Shown: in pieces, positions 28,412 through 37,785 of the stretch
How the letters are laid out: each line of letters begins with the position of its first letter
How positions within the stretch are numbered: position 1 is the stretch's first letter
Translations under genes and position numbers: made by a program
The notes under the pieces: model-generated
The model's input: the letters and a program-made list of their open reading frames with translations, nothing else
Told to the model about the DNA's origin: nothing
The model's database searches: none
Assembly (NCBI RefSeq): GCF_000374105.1
Contig: NZ_KB893650.1
Coordinates: 171,645 to 235,644, forward strand
DNA: 64,000 nucleotides
DNA from: Kangiella aquimarina DSM 16071
GTDB lineage: Bacteria > Pseudomonadota > Gammaproteobacteria > Enterobacterales > Kangiellaceae
Reading direction: 5' to 3'

Positions 28412-29551
28412 TTAGAACATACGATTGCTTCGGTCATCATCCATCTCAACCTCCAATCCATCGGTACTTTCTGTCAGTGAATCTGCATCTTTCTCATGCA
28501 GCTTGATTTTCAGACGTAGGTCATTTGCAGAATCAGCATACAATAGAGCATCTTCATAGCTGATTTCACCTTCAACATAGAGATCAAACAATGCCTGGTC
28601 AAAAGTCTGCATGCCCAGCTCTCTGGAGCGAGCCATTAACTCTTTCAACAGGTGAACCTCACCTTTACGAATATGATCTGAAATCAAAGGAGTATTAATA
28701 AGAATTTCAATAGCTGCACGACGACCTTTACCATCTTTAGTTGGCACCAGCTGTTGCGCGATAATAGCTCGAGTATTCAATGATAAATCCATCAAAACCC
28801 TGGAGTGCTCTTCTTTCGGGAAGAAATGCAGAATACGGTCAATTGCCTGGTTCGCGTTGTTAGCGTGCAAGGTACATAAACACAAGTGACCCGTCTCAGC
28901 GAAAGTAATCGCATTCGACATCGTTTCTTTACTCCGCACCTCACCAATCAGAATCACATCAGGCGCCTGACGTAAGGTATTTTTCAGGGCTGTTTCGAAT
29001 GATTCTGTATCAATCCCAACCTCACGTTGGGTAATGATGCATTTGTCATGACGATGAACATACTCAATCGGATCCTCAATGCTGATAATGTGACCCGCTG
29101 AATTGCGATTTCGATAACCGATCATGGCTGCCAGTGAGGTTGATTTACCGGTACCGGTTGCACCTACGAAAATAATAATCCCACGTTTTTTCATCGCTAG
29201 TTCATTGAGGATGTTAGGGATTTTCAAATCTTCGGTAGTCGGGATTTTAGTTTCAATTCGACGAACAACCAGACCTGGCTGGTTACGCTGATAGAAAGCA
29301 CTGGCACGGAAACGCCCAATATTCTCAACACTGATCGCATATTGGCATTCTTTCTTCTCTTCAAATTCCTTCATCTGCTTTTCGGTCATTGAAGAATGAA
29401 TTAGTGCTTCTACCTGAGCTGGCGTTAGCATGCTTTTGGTAACAGGACGAATCTGTCCGTTAATTTTAATACAAGGCGGACGATGTACTGTAATAAATAA
29501 GTCCGAGCCCTTGTGTTCCATCAAGGCTTTTAAAAGTGGATTGATATCCAT
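28412..29551 (-). CDS. pilU: PilU, type IV pilus retraction ATPase
   Basis: Hexameric cytoplasmic ATPase, 379 residues, that assists PilT in pilus retraction. Motifs are Walker A GATGTGKSTSLA (about 131), the Asp box/Walker B ILIGEVRS, the HANN His box, and an AIRNLI-like region replaced by PLISDHIRKGE. The C-terminus carries an acidic extension typical of PilU. The ATG is preceded by AGGAG and lies 9 bp after the pilT stop, so the two are co-transcribed. Confidence 0.96.
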   Translation of the reverse strand: MDINPLLKALMEHKGSDLFITVHRPPCIKINGQIRPVTKSMLTPAQVEALIHSSMTEKQMKEFEEKKECQYAISVENIGRFRASAFYQRNQPGLVVRRIETKIPTTEDLKIPNILNELAMKKRGIIIFVGATGTGKSTSLAAMIGYRNRNSAGHIISIEDPIEYVHRHDKCIITQREVGIDTESFETALKNTLRQAPDVILIGEVRSKETMSNAITFAETGHLCLCTLHANNANQAIDRILHFFPKEEHSRVLMDLSLNTRAIIAQQLVPTKDGKGRRAAIEILINTPLISDHIRKGEVHLLKELMARSRELGMQTFDQALFDLYVEGEISYEDALLYADSANDLRLKIKLHEKDADSLTESTDGLEVEMDDDRSNRMF

Positions 29552-29560
29552 TAGCGACTC

Positions 29561-30595
29561 CTAGAACTCTTCTTTGTTCTTGGCTTTCATTCGAGCATCT
29601 GTGCGTGACACAACACCTTTGCTGACCAACTGCTTCAAACTGTGATCAAGCGTCTGCATGCCCAGCGATAAACCGGTCTGCATTGCTGAGTACATCTGTG
29701 CAACTTTATCTTCACGAATGAGGTTACGAATAGCTGGCGTACCAACCAGAATTTCATGGGCTGCTACACGACCGCCACCATTTTTCTTCAACAGGGTCTG
29801 TGCGATAACTGCTTGCAGTGACTCTGACAACATTGAGCGCACCATTGCTTTTTCTCCAGCAGGGAAAACGTCAATCACACGGTCAATGGTTTTTGCCGCA
29901 GAGGTTGTATGCAGGGTACCAAATACCAGGTGACCGGTTTCTGCCGCAGTTAACGCTAAGCGAATGGTTTCAAGGTCACGCATCTCACCAACCAGAATGA
30001 TATCAGGGTCTTCACGAAGCGCTGAACGAAGTGCGTTAGAGAAGCTGTGAGTATCACGGTGCACCTCACGTTGGTTTACCAGACACTTTTTACTTTCGTG
30101 AACGAACTCGATCGGATCCTCAATGGTTAGAATGTGATCATGCTTGTTTTCATTCACATAATCGATCATCCCTGCCAAGGTGGTTGATTTACCTGAACCC
30201 GTAGGCCCCGTAACCAACACCAGTCCGCGAGGTTCTAATGAAATATCCTGGAAAATTTTTGGTGCATTCAACTCTTCAAGTGTTAATACACGAGATGGAA
30301 TGGTACGAAATACGGCAGCTCGTCCGCGGTTTTGCACGAAAGCATTAACACGGAAACGGGCTAAATCTTTAAGTTCGAATGAGAAGTCAGCTTCAAGGAA
30401 TTCTTCATAATCCTTTCGCTGCTTGTCGTTCATGATATCGTAGATTAACGAGTGTACTTCCTTGTCTTCCAATGGCGGCACATTGATTCGTCGAATATCG
30501 CCATCAACACGAATAAGCGGCGGCATGCCCGCTGAAATATGCAAATCCGATGCATTATTCTTTACACTGAAAGCTAAAAGCTCTGTAATATCCAT
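29561..30595 (-). CDS. pilT: PilT, type IV pilus retraction ATPase
   Basis: Motor ATPase of 344 residues that depolymerises type IV pili and drives twitching. It shows Walker A GPTGSGKSTTLA (about 131), Walker B DIILVGEMRDLETI, the His box TGHLVFGTLHTTSA and the PilT-specific AIRNLIREDK near the C-terminus. It heads the pilTU operon and is divergent from yggS, an arrangement widely conserved in gammaproteobacteria. Confidence 0.97.
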   Translation of the reverse strand: MDITELLAFSVKNNASDLHISAGMPPLIRVDGDIRRINVPPLEDKEVHSLIYDIMNDKQRKDYEEFLEADFSFELKDLARFRVNAFVQNRGRAAVFRTIPSRVLTLEELNAPKIFQDISLEPRGLVLVTGPTGSGKSTTLAGMIDYVNENKHDHILTIEDPIEFVHESKKCLVNQREVHRDTHSFSNALRSALREDPDIILVGEMRDLETIRLALTAAETGHLVFGTLHTTSAAKTIDRVIDVFPAGEKAMVRSMLSESLQAVIAQTLLKKNGGGRVAAHEILVGTPAIRNLIREDKVAQMYSAMQTGLSLGMQTLDHSLKQLVSKGVVSRTDARMKAKNKEEF

Positions 30596-30633
30596 ATGTT
30601 AGACCCCACACCTGATAATTGCGTTTTAATAAT

Positions 30634-31317
30634 ATGTCTAGGATAGCCTCTCATCTTGCAGATCTGCAACTACAAATCGTAAAAACCTGCGCTAAGCGAC
30701 GGATTTTTAAACACAATGTGCAATTAATCGCTGTTAGTAAAAGACATTCTGCTGAAAGCATCAAAGAGGCTTTTAATGCTGGCCAACATGATTTTGGTGA
30801 GAATCAGGTCCAGGAAGCACTCGATAAAATCTCCGAGCTGTCAGATCTTGACATAAATTGGCATATGATCGGTGCTATTCAGAGCCGCAAGTGTAAAGAC
30901 ATTGCGCAACATTTTGACTGGGTACAAAGCGTTGATCGTCTCAAAGTCGCGAATAAACTGAATGAGCACCGAGCTGAGAATCAGTCTCCTCTCAATGTCC
31001 TGATTCAGGTAAACCTGTTTGGCGAAGACCAGAAAGCTGGGGTTGATGCTGAATCCTGCAAACAACTGGCCGAAGCCATCATGCAGCTACCAAACCTGCG
31101 TCTACGCGGGCTTATGGCCATTCCTCCTAAACAGACCGATCCACAAGTTCAATTCCAACAGTTTGAGCAAATCCATCAGCTATTTCAGGAGTTACAAAAT
31201 CTATACCCGCAGATAGACACCCTGTCGATGGGCATGTCGGGCGACTTTGAGCAGGCAATCCTGGCAGGAAGCACCATGATAAGGCTTGGAACCGCTATTT
31301 TTGGGGAACGTAACTGA
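30634..31317 (+). CDS. yggS: YggS family pyridoxal phosphate homeostasis protein
   Basis: PLP-binding, non-catalytic TIM-barrel protein that buffers pyridoxal phosphate and affects amino-acid balance. The 227 residues include LIAVSKRHS with the PLP lysine, HDFGENQVQEALDK, WHMIGAIQSRKCK, and the C-terminal LSMGMSGDFEQAI and IRLGTAIFGER phosphate site. I place the start at ATG 30634; an in-frame TTG at 30619 is a less likely start. It is followed by proC and yggT, as in many genomes. Confidence 0.94.
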   Translation: MSRIASHLADLQLQIVKTCAKRRIFKHNVQLIAVSKRHSAESIKEAFNAGQHDFGENQVQEALDKISELSDLDINWHMIGAIQSRKCKDIAQHFDWVQSVDRLKVANKLNEHRAENQSPLNVLIQVNLFGEDQKAGVDAESCKQLAEAIMQLPNLRLRGLMAIPPKQTDPQVQFQQFEQIHQLFQELQNLYPQIDTLSMGMSGDFEQAILAGSTMIRLGTAIFGERN

Positions 31318-31444
31318 TCCCTGTTGCAGGCCCGCAAAATAGCCAGTCAGGTCTGGCTTTGTTATGCTATGCGCTCTTTTGGTCAGGCCGTTCTACTTAT
31401 CACCTGGGCCTGAGCTCACATTGACTTAACACATAAAGGTACTC

Positions 31445-32302
31445 ATGTCTGACGCAATTCAAGCAATAGCAAACGCAAAAATTGGTTTTATCGGTGCCGG
31501 CAATATGGCCGCCAGTATTCTGGGAGGACTGATTCAGTCAGGCCTGCCCGCTAAACAAATTTATGTCAGTAACCCCAGTCAGGGCAAACTCGACGCATTG
31601 TTGGAACGCTATCCTGATCTGAATACCAGCAATGACAATGCCTATGTCGCTGAGAATGTTGACTACCTATTACTTTCAGTAAAGCCCCAGAAAATGGGCC
31701 TGGCCTGTAAGCCTTTGCAGGCGCTGGATTTAAATTGCTGTGTTATCTCTGTAGCCGCTGGCGTTGCCTGTCAGACAATTGAGGAGTTATTGGGTAAATC
31801 ATTGGCTGTCATACGTTCGATGCCAAATACACCTTCTTTGATTGGTGCGGGCGCGACAGGTCTTTTCGCCAATCAACATACCAGCGAGCAGCAAAAAGCT
31901 GCTGCAACGGCGATTTTTGACGCAGTGGGCTTAAGTGTCTGGGTCAATGATGAATCCCAGATGGATCTAGTGACAGCCGTTTCCGGTAGTGGCCCTGCCC
32001 ACTACTTCCTGTATATGGAGTCAGTAGTATCAGCGGCTATTGAACAAGGTCTTCCCGAAGCAACCGCTCGCCAACTGGCAGCGCAGACGGCGCTTGGTGC
32101 AGCACGCATGGTTCAGGACAATGCGGAACTTGAAATCAGCCAATTACGCCGCAATGTTACTTCTCCAGGGGGTACCACTGCTGCGGCGCTTGATGTATTA
32201 AATGATGGTGGACTTCCCGAATTGATAGCCAAAGCCATCAAAGCTTCCGTGGTACGTGGCAAAGAACTGGCTGAAATTGCCAGCAAACCTGATAATAATT
32301 GA
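31445..32302 (+). CDS. proC: Pyrroline-5-carboxylate reductase
   Basis: NADPH-dependent last step of proline synthesis. The 285 residues start with the Rossmann motif IGFIGAGNMAASILGG. The family signature appears near residue 160-265 (AVSGSGPAHYFLYMES; NVTSPGGTTAAALDVL). A ribosome site AAAGG lies just upstream. The 127-bp gap after yggS contains a weak hairpin (AGCCAG/CTGGCT around 31341-31358), so the gene may also have its own promoter. Confidence 0.96.
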   Translation: MSDAIQAIANAKIGFIGAGNMAASILGGLIQSGLPAKQIYVSNPSQGKLDALLERYPDLNTSNDNAYVAENVDYLLLSVKPQKMGLACKPLQALDLNCCVISVAAGVACQTIEELLGKSLAVIRSMPNTPSLIGAGATGLFANQHTSEQQKAAATAIFDAVGLSVWVNDESQMDLVTAVSGSGPAHYFLYMESVVSAAIEQGLPEATARQLAAQTALGAARMVQDNAELEISQLRRNVTSPGGTTAAALDVLNDGGLPELIAKAIKASVVRGKELAEIASKPDNN

Positions 32303-32324
32303 CCCTAACCGAGATCTCTGACGC

Positions 32325-32912
32325 ATGAATCCTGTATTTACCATCATTGAGTATGTGATCAACCTGTTCGCCATGGTCTTCCTGTTGCGCGTTTTGTTGC
32401 AGCTTGGTAGCGCTGATTTCTTTAATCCCATTGCGCAATTTATTCATAAATTTACAGCACCGGTAATCAATCCACTGCGTTCCGTTTTACCGGATATCGG
32501 CAAGTTTAATTTGGCAGCCTTTGTTTTCGCATTAGCTCTGTTGACCGGCAAAATTTTTGCCTTTAAGTACTATTTCCTGTCACAGGCTGATGCTTCAATG
32601 CTCACAACACCAGTAATGCTATTCCTTGTTTTGGTGGGATTAGGCCCTATTTCCGGGCTGTTTATGGTGATTTCTAATTTGCTGCTGATTCTATTTATCG
32701 GCCTGATGATCGCCAGCTTTGTGAGTGGCGGTCGTTACAATCCAGGGCTAATCTTTCTGGTTCAGGTTACTCGTCCAATACTACGCCCGATTCAAAAGAT
32801 TATTCCACCACTTGGCGGAACCATCGATCTATCACCAATGATCGTCTTGCTGGGCCTATTTTTCCTGCAAAGTGCTCTTTATAACTTTGGGGTCAGCCTG
32901 CTCAGCCAGTAA
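32325..32912 (+). CDS. yggT: YggT family membrane protein
   Basis: Inner-membrane protein of 195 residues with two tandem YGGT domains. Each domain has hydrophobic helices followed by the P-I-x-x-F or RPIL-x-P-I-Q-K turn ([20 protein letters not shown] and [13 protein letters not shown]). The function is not firmly known; links to osmotic tolerance and division have been suggested for relatives. It starts 22 bp after proC in the same operon. Confidence 0.93.
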   Translation: MNPVFTIIEYVINLFAMVFLLRVLLQLGSADFFNPIAQFIHKFTAPVINPLRSVLPDIGKFNLAAFVFALALLTGKIFAFKYYFLSQADASMLTTPVMLFLVLVGLGPISGLFMVISNLLLILFIGLMIASFVSGGRYNPGLIFLVQVTRPILRPIQKIIPPLGGTIDLSPMIVLLGLFFLQSALYNFGVSLLSQ

Positions 32913-33058
32913 TCAATCCCACTCGGCATTACATGCCCGGATATTTCTACGGTATTCGGGCTACTCTTCAATGATTCCTCCGTGTTATTGTATTACACTA
33001 ATACTTTGACAGTTTTCTGAATTGAAAGCCTAATCATCCAGGGAATATTGGAGGTCAT

Positions 33059-33508
33059 ATGTACACCACAATCAAAAGTCTTATGTTGTCACTTGTTGGC
33101 GCAGTTTTCCTGCTCGCTAATACTGCCACGGCTGCAGAAAAGAAAGTCGGTGATTACATTATCTACTACAACGCATTCAACAGTTCCTTTTTGCAACCCG
33201 ACGTTGCCAGTACTTATAAAATACCTCGTAGCGGTTTAACTGCCATTTTGAATGTGTCGGTTCATAAAGCTGGCGAACCCACTCAGCAACCTGCAGTTCC
33301 TGCCAACATTCAGGGCAAGGTAACCAATAGTCTGTCGCAATTCAAAAACCTGGCGTTCAAGGAAATAAAGGAAGAAAAGGCTATTTACTATATTGCTGAC
33401 TTCCAGTTTAGACCTGAAGAAGATACCAGCATTGAGTTCACAGTTAAGGTTCCTGGAATGGAACGTCCGGAAACCATCAGTTTCAAACAGAAATTCTTTG
33501 CTGAATAA
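33059..33508 (+). CDS. DUF4426 family periplasmic protein
   Basis: A 149-residue exported protein with a clear signal peptide (about 1-25, ending ATAAEK). The mature part is a beta-rich domain with GDYIIYYNAFNSSFLQPDVA and a final ISFKQKFF strand, matching what I recall of DUF4426. Function unknown. GGAGG precedes the ATG at good spacing. The family recurs between yggT and rdgB in gammaproteobacteria, which supports the assignment. Confidence 0.88.
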   Translation: MYTTIKSLMLSLVGAVFLLANTATAAEKKVGDYIIYYNAFNSSFLQPDVASTYKIPRSGLTAILNVSVHKAGEPTQQPAVPANIQGKVTNSLSQFKNLAFKEIKEEKAIYYIADFQFRPEEDTSIEFTVKVPGMERPETISFKQKFFAE

Positions 33509-33622
33509 TTTCTAGTTCACTAGATATCCTGCGCTACTTTTCTAAATCCAATCTGCATTTAGTTAAGTGGCGTGGCTTTTTTAAGCTATAATCCCTTATC
33601 TCACGCTCAATCAGATTTTTCC

Positions 33623-34255
33623 ATGCAAAAAATTGTACTGGCATCCGGTAATGCTAAAAAAGTTAAAGAACTCAGCGAGCTTCTTGCCAGCTTTGACTAT
33701 CAGATTATTCCGCAAACTGAACTCAATGTGTCAGAGGTTCCCGAAACCGGCACCACCTTTGTTGAAAACGCCATTATAAAAGCGCGTCATGCAGCAAAGG
33801 TGACTGGTTTGCCGGCCATTGCCGATGACTCTGGAATTGAGGTGGATTACCTCAAAGGTATGCCCGGCATCTATTCAGCGCGATTTGCAGCCCTTGACGA
33901 TCCCGAGCACCAGGGCAACGCTGATGACCAGGCCAATAATGATTTATTGCTTGAGAAACTCAAGGGCGTACCGACCGCACAACGTCAAGCCCGCTACCAA
34001 TGCATCCTGGTATTTATGGAGCATGCCGAAGACCCTACTCCGATTATTTGTCAGGGCAGCTGGGAAGGCCGCATTCTTGAAGCTGAAGAAGGTAATGGTG
34101 GTTTTGGCTATGATCCATTGTTCTGGAATCCCGAGCATCAATGCTCGGCTGCGTTACTGAGCCCCGAACAAAAAGCGGCCATCAGCCATCGCGGCAAAGC
34201 GCTACGCATACTGATGGAACAATTGTCTGCAATGCGCACCGCCAAGAACCTATAA
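33623..34255 (+). CDS. rdgB: XTP/dITP diphosphatase
   Basis: House-cleaning pyrophosphatase that removes XTP, dITP and ITP from the nucleotide pool. I start at the ATG giving [17 protein letters not shown], the family N-terminus, for about 210 residues; the frame is open further upstream but lacks homology. Other motifs are [40 protein letters not shown] and GFGYDPLFW, and the SHRGKAL end. hemW follows after 5 bp. Confidence 0.95.
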   Translation: MQKIVLASGNAKKVKELSELLASFDYQIIPQTELNVSEVPETGTTFVENAIIKARHAAKVTGLPAIADDSGIEVDYLKGMPGIYSARFAALDDPEHQGNADDQANNDLLLEKLKGVPTAQRQARYQCILVFMEHAEDPTPIICQGSWEGRILEAEEGNGGFGYDPLFWNPEHQCSAALLSPEQKAAISHRGKALRILMEQLSAMRTAKNL

Positions 34256-34260
34256 CCATC

Positions 34261-35493
34261 ATGTCATTGTTGACCACCCCACCCTTATCCCTATACATCC
34301 ATATTCCCTGGTGTATCAAGAAATGCCCCTATTGCGATTTTAACTCGCATGGTATTAAACAACTGGGTGGGCTGGACGACATTCCTGAACAGGCCTATAT
34401 CGACAAGTTGCTACTCGATTTGGAGCAAGAATTGCCTTTTGTCTGGGGGCGAAGACTGCATAGCATCTTTATTGGCGGCGGCACGCCCAGTCTATTTTCT
34501 GCAGAAGGAATGGATCGCCTGATTAGTGGGGTGCGAGCTCGCCTGCCATTCGAAGGCGATATTGAAATTACCATGGAAGCCAATCCAGGGACTTTTGAAG
34601 CAGAGCGATTTGCCGGTTTTCGTCAGGCCGGTATTAATCGACTCTCGATAGGCGTACAGAGCTTCAATGCAAAGCATCTCGAACGATTGGGTCGTGTCCA
34701 TAACCCTGAACAAGCTATTGCCGCCGCTGAGTTTGCCCATCAGGCCGGTTTTCGCTCCTTTAACCTTGATTTGATGCATGGGCTGCCTGATCAGACTACA
34801 GACCAGGCACTTTCCGATTTAAAAACCGCAATCGATCTCAATCCGCAGCATATTTCCTGGTATCAGCTCACCATTGAGCCAAACACTTTATTTTATCAGC
34901 AACCACCTACATTACCAGTTGATGAAACCCTGTGGACTATTCAGGAACAAGGCCAGTTACTGCTACAACAGCATGGTTATCACCAATACGAAATATCAGC
35001 CTATTCCCGCTCACCAGAATATCGTTCGCAGCATAACCTCAACTATTGGCAGTTTGGAGATTATCTGGGAATTGGCGCAGGCGCGCATGGCAAAATCACG
35101 CGACTTGATCTCAACCAGGTTGAGCGCACCACCAAAAGTCGTCACCCCAAAGATTATTTGCAAAAATCAGTAGCAGAAATTCGTACAAGCAATGCTATTT
35201 CACCCCATGAACTTCCTTTTGAATTCATGCTTAATGCGTTACGCCTACTGGAAGGAGTTCCAAGCGCCTATTTTGAGCAGAGAACAGGGTTACCGATCAA
35301 TTCCATCCAGCCTATGTTAAGTCAGGCAATCAAAGACGGTCTTTTGTTAAACAGTAACAACGCCATTGCTCCAACAGAAAAAGGCAGTCTGTTTCTCAAC
35401 GAGTTATTGCAGCGTTTTATAGATGAAATGGACATTTCTTCACAAACTAATACCGCACAAGAGAATCAAATTAATATAAAATCGCTGGACTAA
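34261..35493 (+). CDS. hemW: HemW, radical SAM heme chaperone
   Basis: Radical SAM protein that binds heme and helps its insertion into respiratory enzymes; formerly mistaken for coproporphyrinogen oxidase. The 410 residues from the ATG at 34261 begin with PPLSLYIHIPWC and the cluster motif C-IKK-C-PY-C-DF. FIGGGTPSLF, MEANPGTFE, RLSIGVQSF and GLPDQT follow. An upstream in-frame ATG would overlap rdgB and lacks homology. It lacks the extra Cys-binding motif of true HemN, as expected for HemW. Confidence 0.94.
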   Translation: MSLLTTPPLSLYIHIPWCIKKCPYCDFNSHGIKQLGGLDDIPEQAYIDKLLLDLEQELPFVWGRRLHSIFIGGGTPSLFSAEGMDRLISGVRARLPFEGDIEITMEANPGTFEAERFAGFRQAGINRLSIGVQSFNAKHLERLGRVHNPEQAIAAAEFAHQAGFRSFNLDLMHGLPDQTTDQALSDLKTAIDLNPQHISWYQLTIEPNTLFYQQPPTLPVDETLWTIQEQGQLLLQQHGYHQYEISAYSRSPEYRSQHNLNYWQFGDYLGIGAGAHGKITRLDLNQVERTTKSRHPKDYLQKSVAEIRTSNAISPHELPFEFMLNALRLLEGVPSAYFEQRTGLPINSIQPMLSQAIKDGLLLNSNNAIAPTEKGSLFLNELLQRFIDEMDISSQTNTAQENQINIKSLD

Positions 35494-35541
35494 AACTTAT
35501 AAGCCACCATATAGTAAAAAAATACAAAAAGGATACTCGTA

Positions 35542-36549
35542 ATGGATTTCAATAAAATTACCGCTATTAGTCTGCTCTGTTTATTTTCAATTGCAGGCTG
35601 CGACTCCCCAACCAACAACACTGAACAGGCTGTTAATCAGAACAGCATTCGTGTGACCACCGATAAGAAATCATCTAACTACATTTGCTCCCATCTGCTG
35701 GTTAAAACTGATTTAGTAGCCGACAAACTAACTCTCACCATCGAAGATAAAAGCTACCAGCTCAGCCAAACCGACAGCGCCTCAGGCAGTCGATATATCA
35801 GTCAGAACGAGACAGTGACTTTCTGGCAAAAAGGTGACAGTGCCAGCTTAGAGATTAATGGACAACGATACAGCAACTGCGAAAAAGTTACTGTACAGCA
35901 AGCAACAGCCAGTCGTAATAGTATTGAGTTGCCATTTACCGCCATAGGTAATGAGCCAGGATGGATGCTCAGAATGTCTGCAGAACAACTTGAATTGACC
36001 ACAGATTATGGCCAAAACACCATCTCTTTACCCACACCTCAAGTAAAGCAGATATTGGGCGGTTACCAGTTCCACACCAAAAATGACGATCACAGCGCCA
36101 CACTTACCGTTCATAAAAAGCTTTGCTACGACAGTATGACTGGGCGCCCTTTTCCAGCCTGGATCACTCTTGAGCTCGATGGCGAGACACTTCAAGGCTG
36201 TGGCGGTGACCCACTGGATCTTCTGGTAGGGATTGAATGGTTCGTTGAGGATATTGCCAATGAAGGCATTATTGATAGTTCAAAGGTAACTATCAATTTC
36301 AATCGTGAAGGTAAGATCTTTGGAACATCATCCTGTAATAGTTACAATTCAAGTTATGAGATTACTGGTGAAAGCCTAATGTTTACGCCACCAGTTGGAA
36401 CACTGAAAGCATGCCCACCAGCCATCATGATGCAGGAACGGAAATTCCTGGATTTATTAGTTAAAGTCAACCGTTATGATATTGATGGCTTCGGCGCATT
36501 AATTCTTACCACAGATGATGGCAAAACCATCATCGCAAGGCAGCCTTAA
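35542..36549 (+). CDS. Three-domain lipoprotein: MliC-like, COG3650-like and META domains
   Basis: Probable outer-membrane lipoprotein of 335 residues with lipobox FSIAGC (lipidated Cys about 20). Three modules follow. Residues 50-115 resemble MliC-type lysozyme inhibitors (YICSHLLVKTD, FWQKGDSASLEING). Residues 130-225 resemble the COG3650 domain (FTAIGNEPGWMLRM, CYDSMTGRPFPAWITLEL, LQGCGGDPLDLL). Residues 228-335 are a META/HslJ domain (FGTSSCNSYNSSYEI, ACPPAIMMQERKFLDLL). Lysozyme resistance or envelope stress is a reasonable guess. It begins 48 bp after hemW with an AAAGGA ribosome site. Confidence 0.8.
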   Translation: MDFNKITAISLLCLFSIAGCDSPTNNTEQAVNQNSIRVTTDKKSSNYICSHLLVKTDLVADKLTLTIEDKSYQLSQTDSASGSRYISQNETVTFWQKGDSASLEINGQRYSNCEKVTVQQATASRNSIELPFTAIGNEPGWMLRMSAEQLELTTDYGQNTISLPTPQVKQILGGYQFHTKNDDHSATLTVHKKLCYDSMTGRPFPAWITLELDGETLQGCGGDPLDLLVGIEWFVEDIANEGIIDSSKVTINFNREGKIFGTSSCNSYNSSYEITGESLMFTPPVGTLKACPPAIMMQERKFLDLLVKVNRYDIDGFGALILTTDDGKTIIARQP

Positions 36550-36612
36550 GAAAGACGGCATTATGTAAGACCTTACCTTTCATCAGTTCACTCTTTCTGC
36601 AACCAAGTTCGA

Positions 36613-36714
36613 AAATAATTAGGATATTTTGCCGAGAACGTGGCATTTCATGATTGAAAAAGAGGAGTTACCACAATGGGTAATGACGATTTTGAGATCA
36701 TGAAATAACAAAGT
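36613..36714. repeat. Palindromic 102-bp intergenic repeat, copy 1
   Basis: A 102-bp unit identical to 36792-36893 except for one base (GTGGC versus GCGGC). It contains a 10-bp inverted repeat (ATTTCATGAT / ATCATGAAAT) around a smaller TTACC/GGTAA stem. A ten-codon reading frame MGNDDFEIMK preceded by AGAGGAG also lies inside. The 77-bp spacer between the copies is unique. Confidence 0.85.
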
Positions 36715-36791
36715 GTTGCTCTATTTTCAGCCGAAAGATTCGTTAGAAGTTCAAGGCTTGCAAGCTTCAGTCGCGCAGTTGGAGCCCCTTT

Positions 36792-36916
36792 AAATAATTA
36801 GGATATTTTGCCGAGAACGCGGCATTTCATGATTGAAAAAGAGGAGTTACCACAATGGGTAATGACGATTTTGAGATCATGAAATAACAAAGTTATCGGC
36901 AAAATAGACAATTATT
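36792..36916. repeat. Palindromic intergenic repeat, copy 2, with terminal inverted repeats (MITE-like)
   Basis: Second copy of the 102-bp unit, extended to a full palindrome. The left end AAATAATT-x4-TATTTTGCCGA is mirrored by TCGGCAAAATA-x3-AATTATTT at the right, which overlaps the stop codon of trmB. No transposase lies inside. Together the copies fill most of the gene-less stretch 36550-36911. Confidence 0.75.
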
Positions 36917-37613
36917 TAGCTGAAAACATCAGATCCCAAACCCCATGTCCCAACCTTTGCCCCCGCGCTTCAAACTTAGTCAAAGGGCGCGAATCAGGCT
37001 TGGGTACATAATCCCCGGTTTCAGACAGGTTTTCGAACTCTGACATTGGATTTAGCACTTCCAGCATATGCTCGGCGTAGTTTTCCCAGTCCGTTGCCAG
37101 ATGAAGAACACCGCCTCTAACCAATTTTTTATGCAGCTTTTGGCAGAACTCGGTTTGTACTATTCGACGCTTGTGGTGTTTCTTTTTGTGCCAGGGATCT
37201 GGAAAGAAAATCTGAATGCGGTCGAGACTGTTGTCGGGAATGCATTTGTCGATGATTTCTACCGCATCGTGATTGATCACGCGCAGATTGGTTAAATCAT
37301 ACTCTTCAGCCAACACCAGACAGGCGCCAACACCAGGTTTATGCACTTCGATTCCGATGAAATCTTTATCACGTTCTACTGAAGCCTGTTCGGCGAGTGA
37401 TTTACCCATTCCGAAACCAATTTCCAGCACTACTGGCGCCTTGCGCCCAAAGATGGCTTCAAAATCATAAGGCTGCTCCTGAAACTCAAGCCCCATGCTT
37501 GGAAAATGTTCTTCCAATGCGCGCTGTTGTCCTTTGGTTAAACGCCCTTCTCGCAATACATAACTGCGAATTTTGCGGATTCTTTTTTCGCCTTTTGTTT
37601 CTTCGGAACTCAC
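36912..37613 (-). CDS. trmB: tRNA (guanine46-N7)-methyltransferase
   Basis: SAM-dependent enzyme that makes m7G46 in the tRNA variable loop. The 233 residues contain the SAM site [16 protein letters not shown] (about 61-76), [33 protein letters not shown] and [15 protein letters not shown]. The stop codon lies within the terminal inverted repeat of the palindromic element. A 172-bp gap separates it from the divergent permease. Confidence 0.96.
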   Translation of the reverse strand: MSSEETKGEKRIRKIRSYVLREGRLTKGQQRALEEHFPSMGLEFQEQPYDFEAIFGRKAPVVLEIGFGMGKSLAEQASVERDKDFIGIEVHKPGVGACLVLAEEYDLTNLRVINHDAVEIIDKCIPDNSLDRIQIFFPDPWHKKKHHKRRIVQTEFCQKLHKKLVRGGVLHLATDWENYAEHMLEVLNPMSEFENLSETGDYVPKPDSRPLTKFEARGQRLGHGVWDLMFSAK

Positions 37614-37785
37614 TGATTTGTCTCGACTTGCCGTAATTGGCGCGATTTTAGCACACTCTTTGTTCAGTTTTGCATCATTAGCTTTGGCCTGACAAAAAGG
37701 ATTGCGAAAATAGGCCTAAATCAGTAAGGTGAGCAGTTCGACCCGGCATAAAAACAATGACATAGAGTAGGAGTGGAACTAAGGA

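Noticed and set aside
34141-34260. N-terminal extension of hemW overlapping rdgB
   Set aside because: The extension is the rdgB 3' end in another frame; HemW homology begins at the ATG at 34261.
36613-36916. Insertion sequence
   Set aside because: No transposase frame in either copy and no clear target-site duplication; only a MITE-like or structural repeat is supportable.
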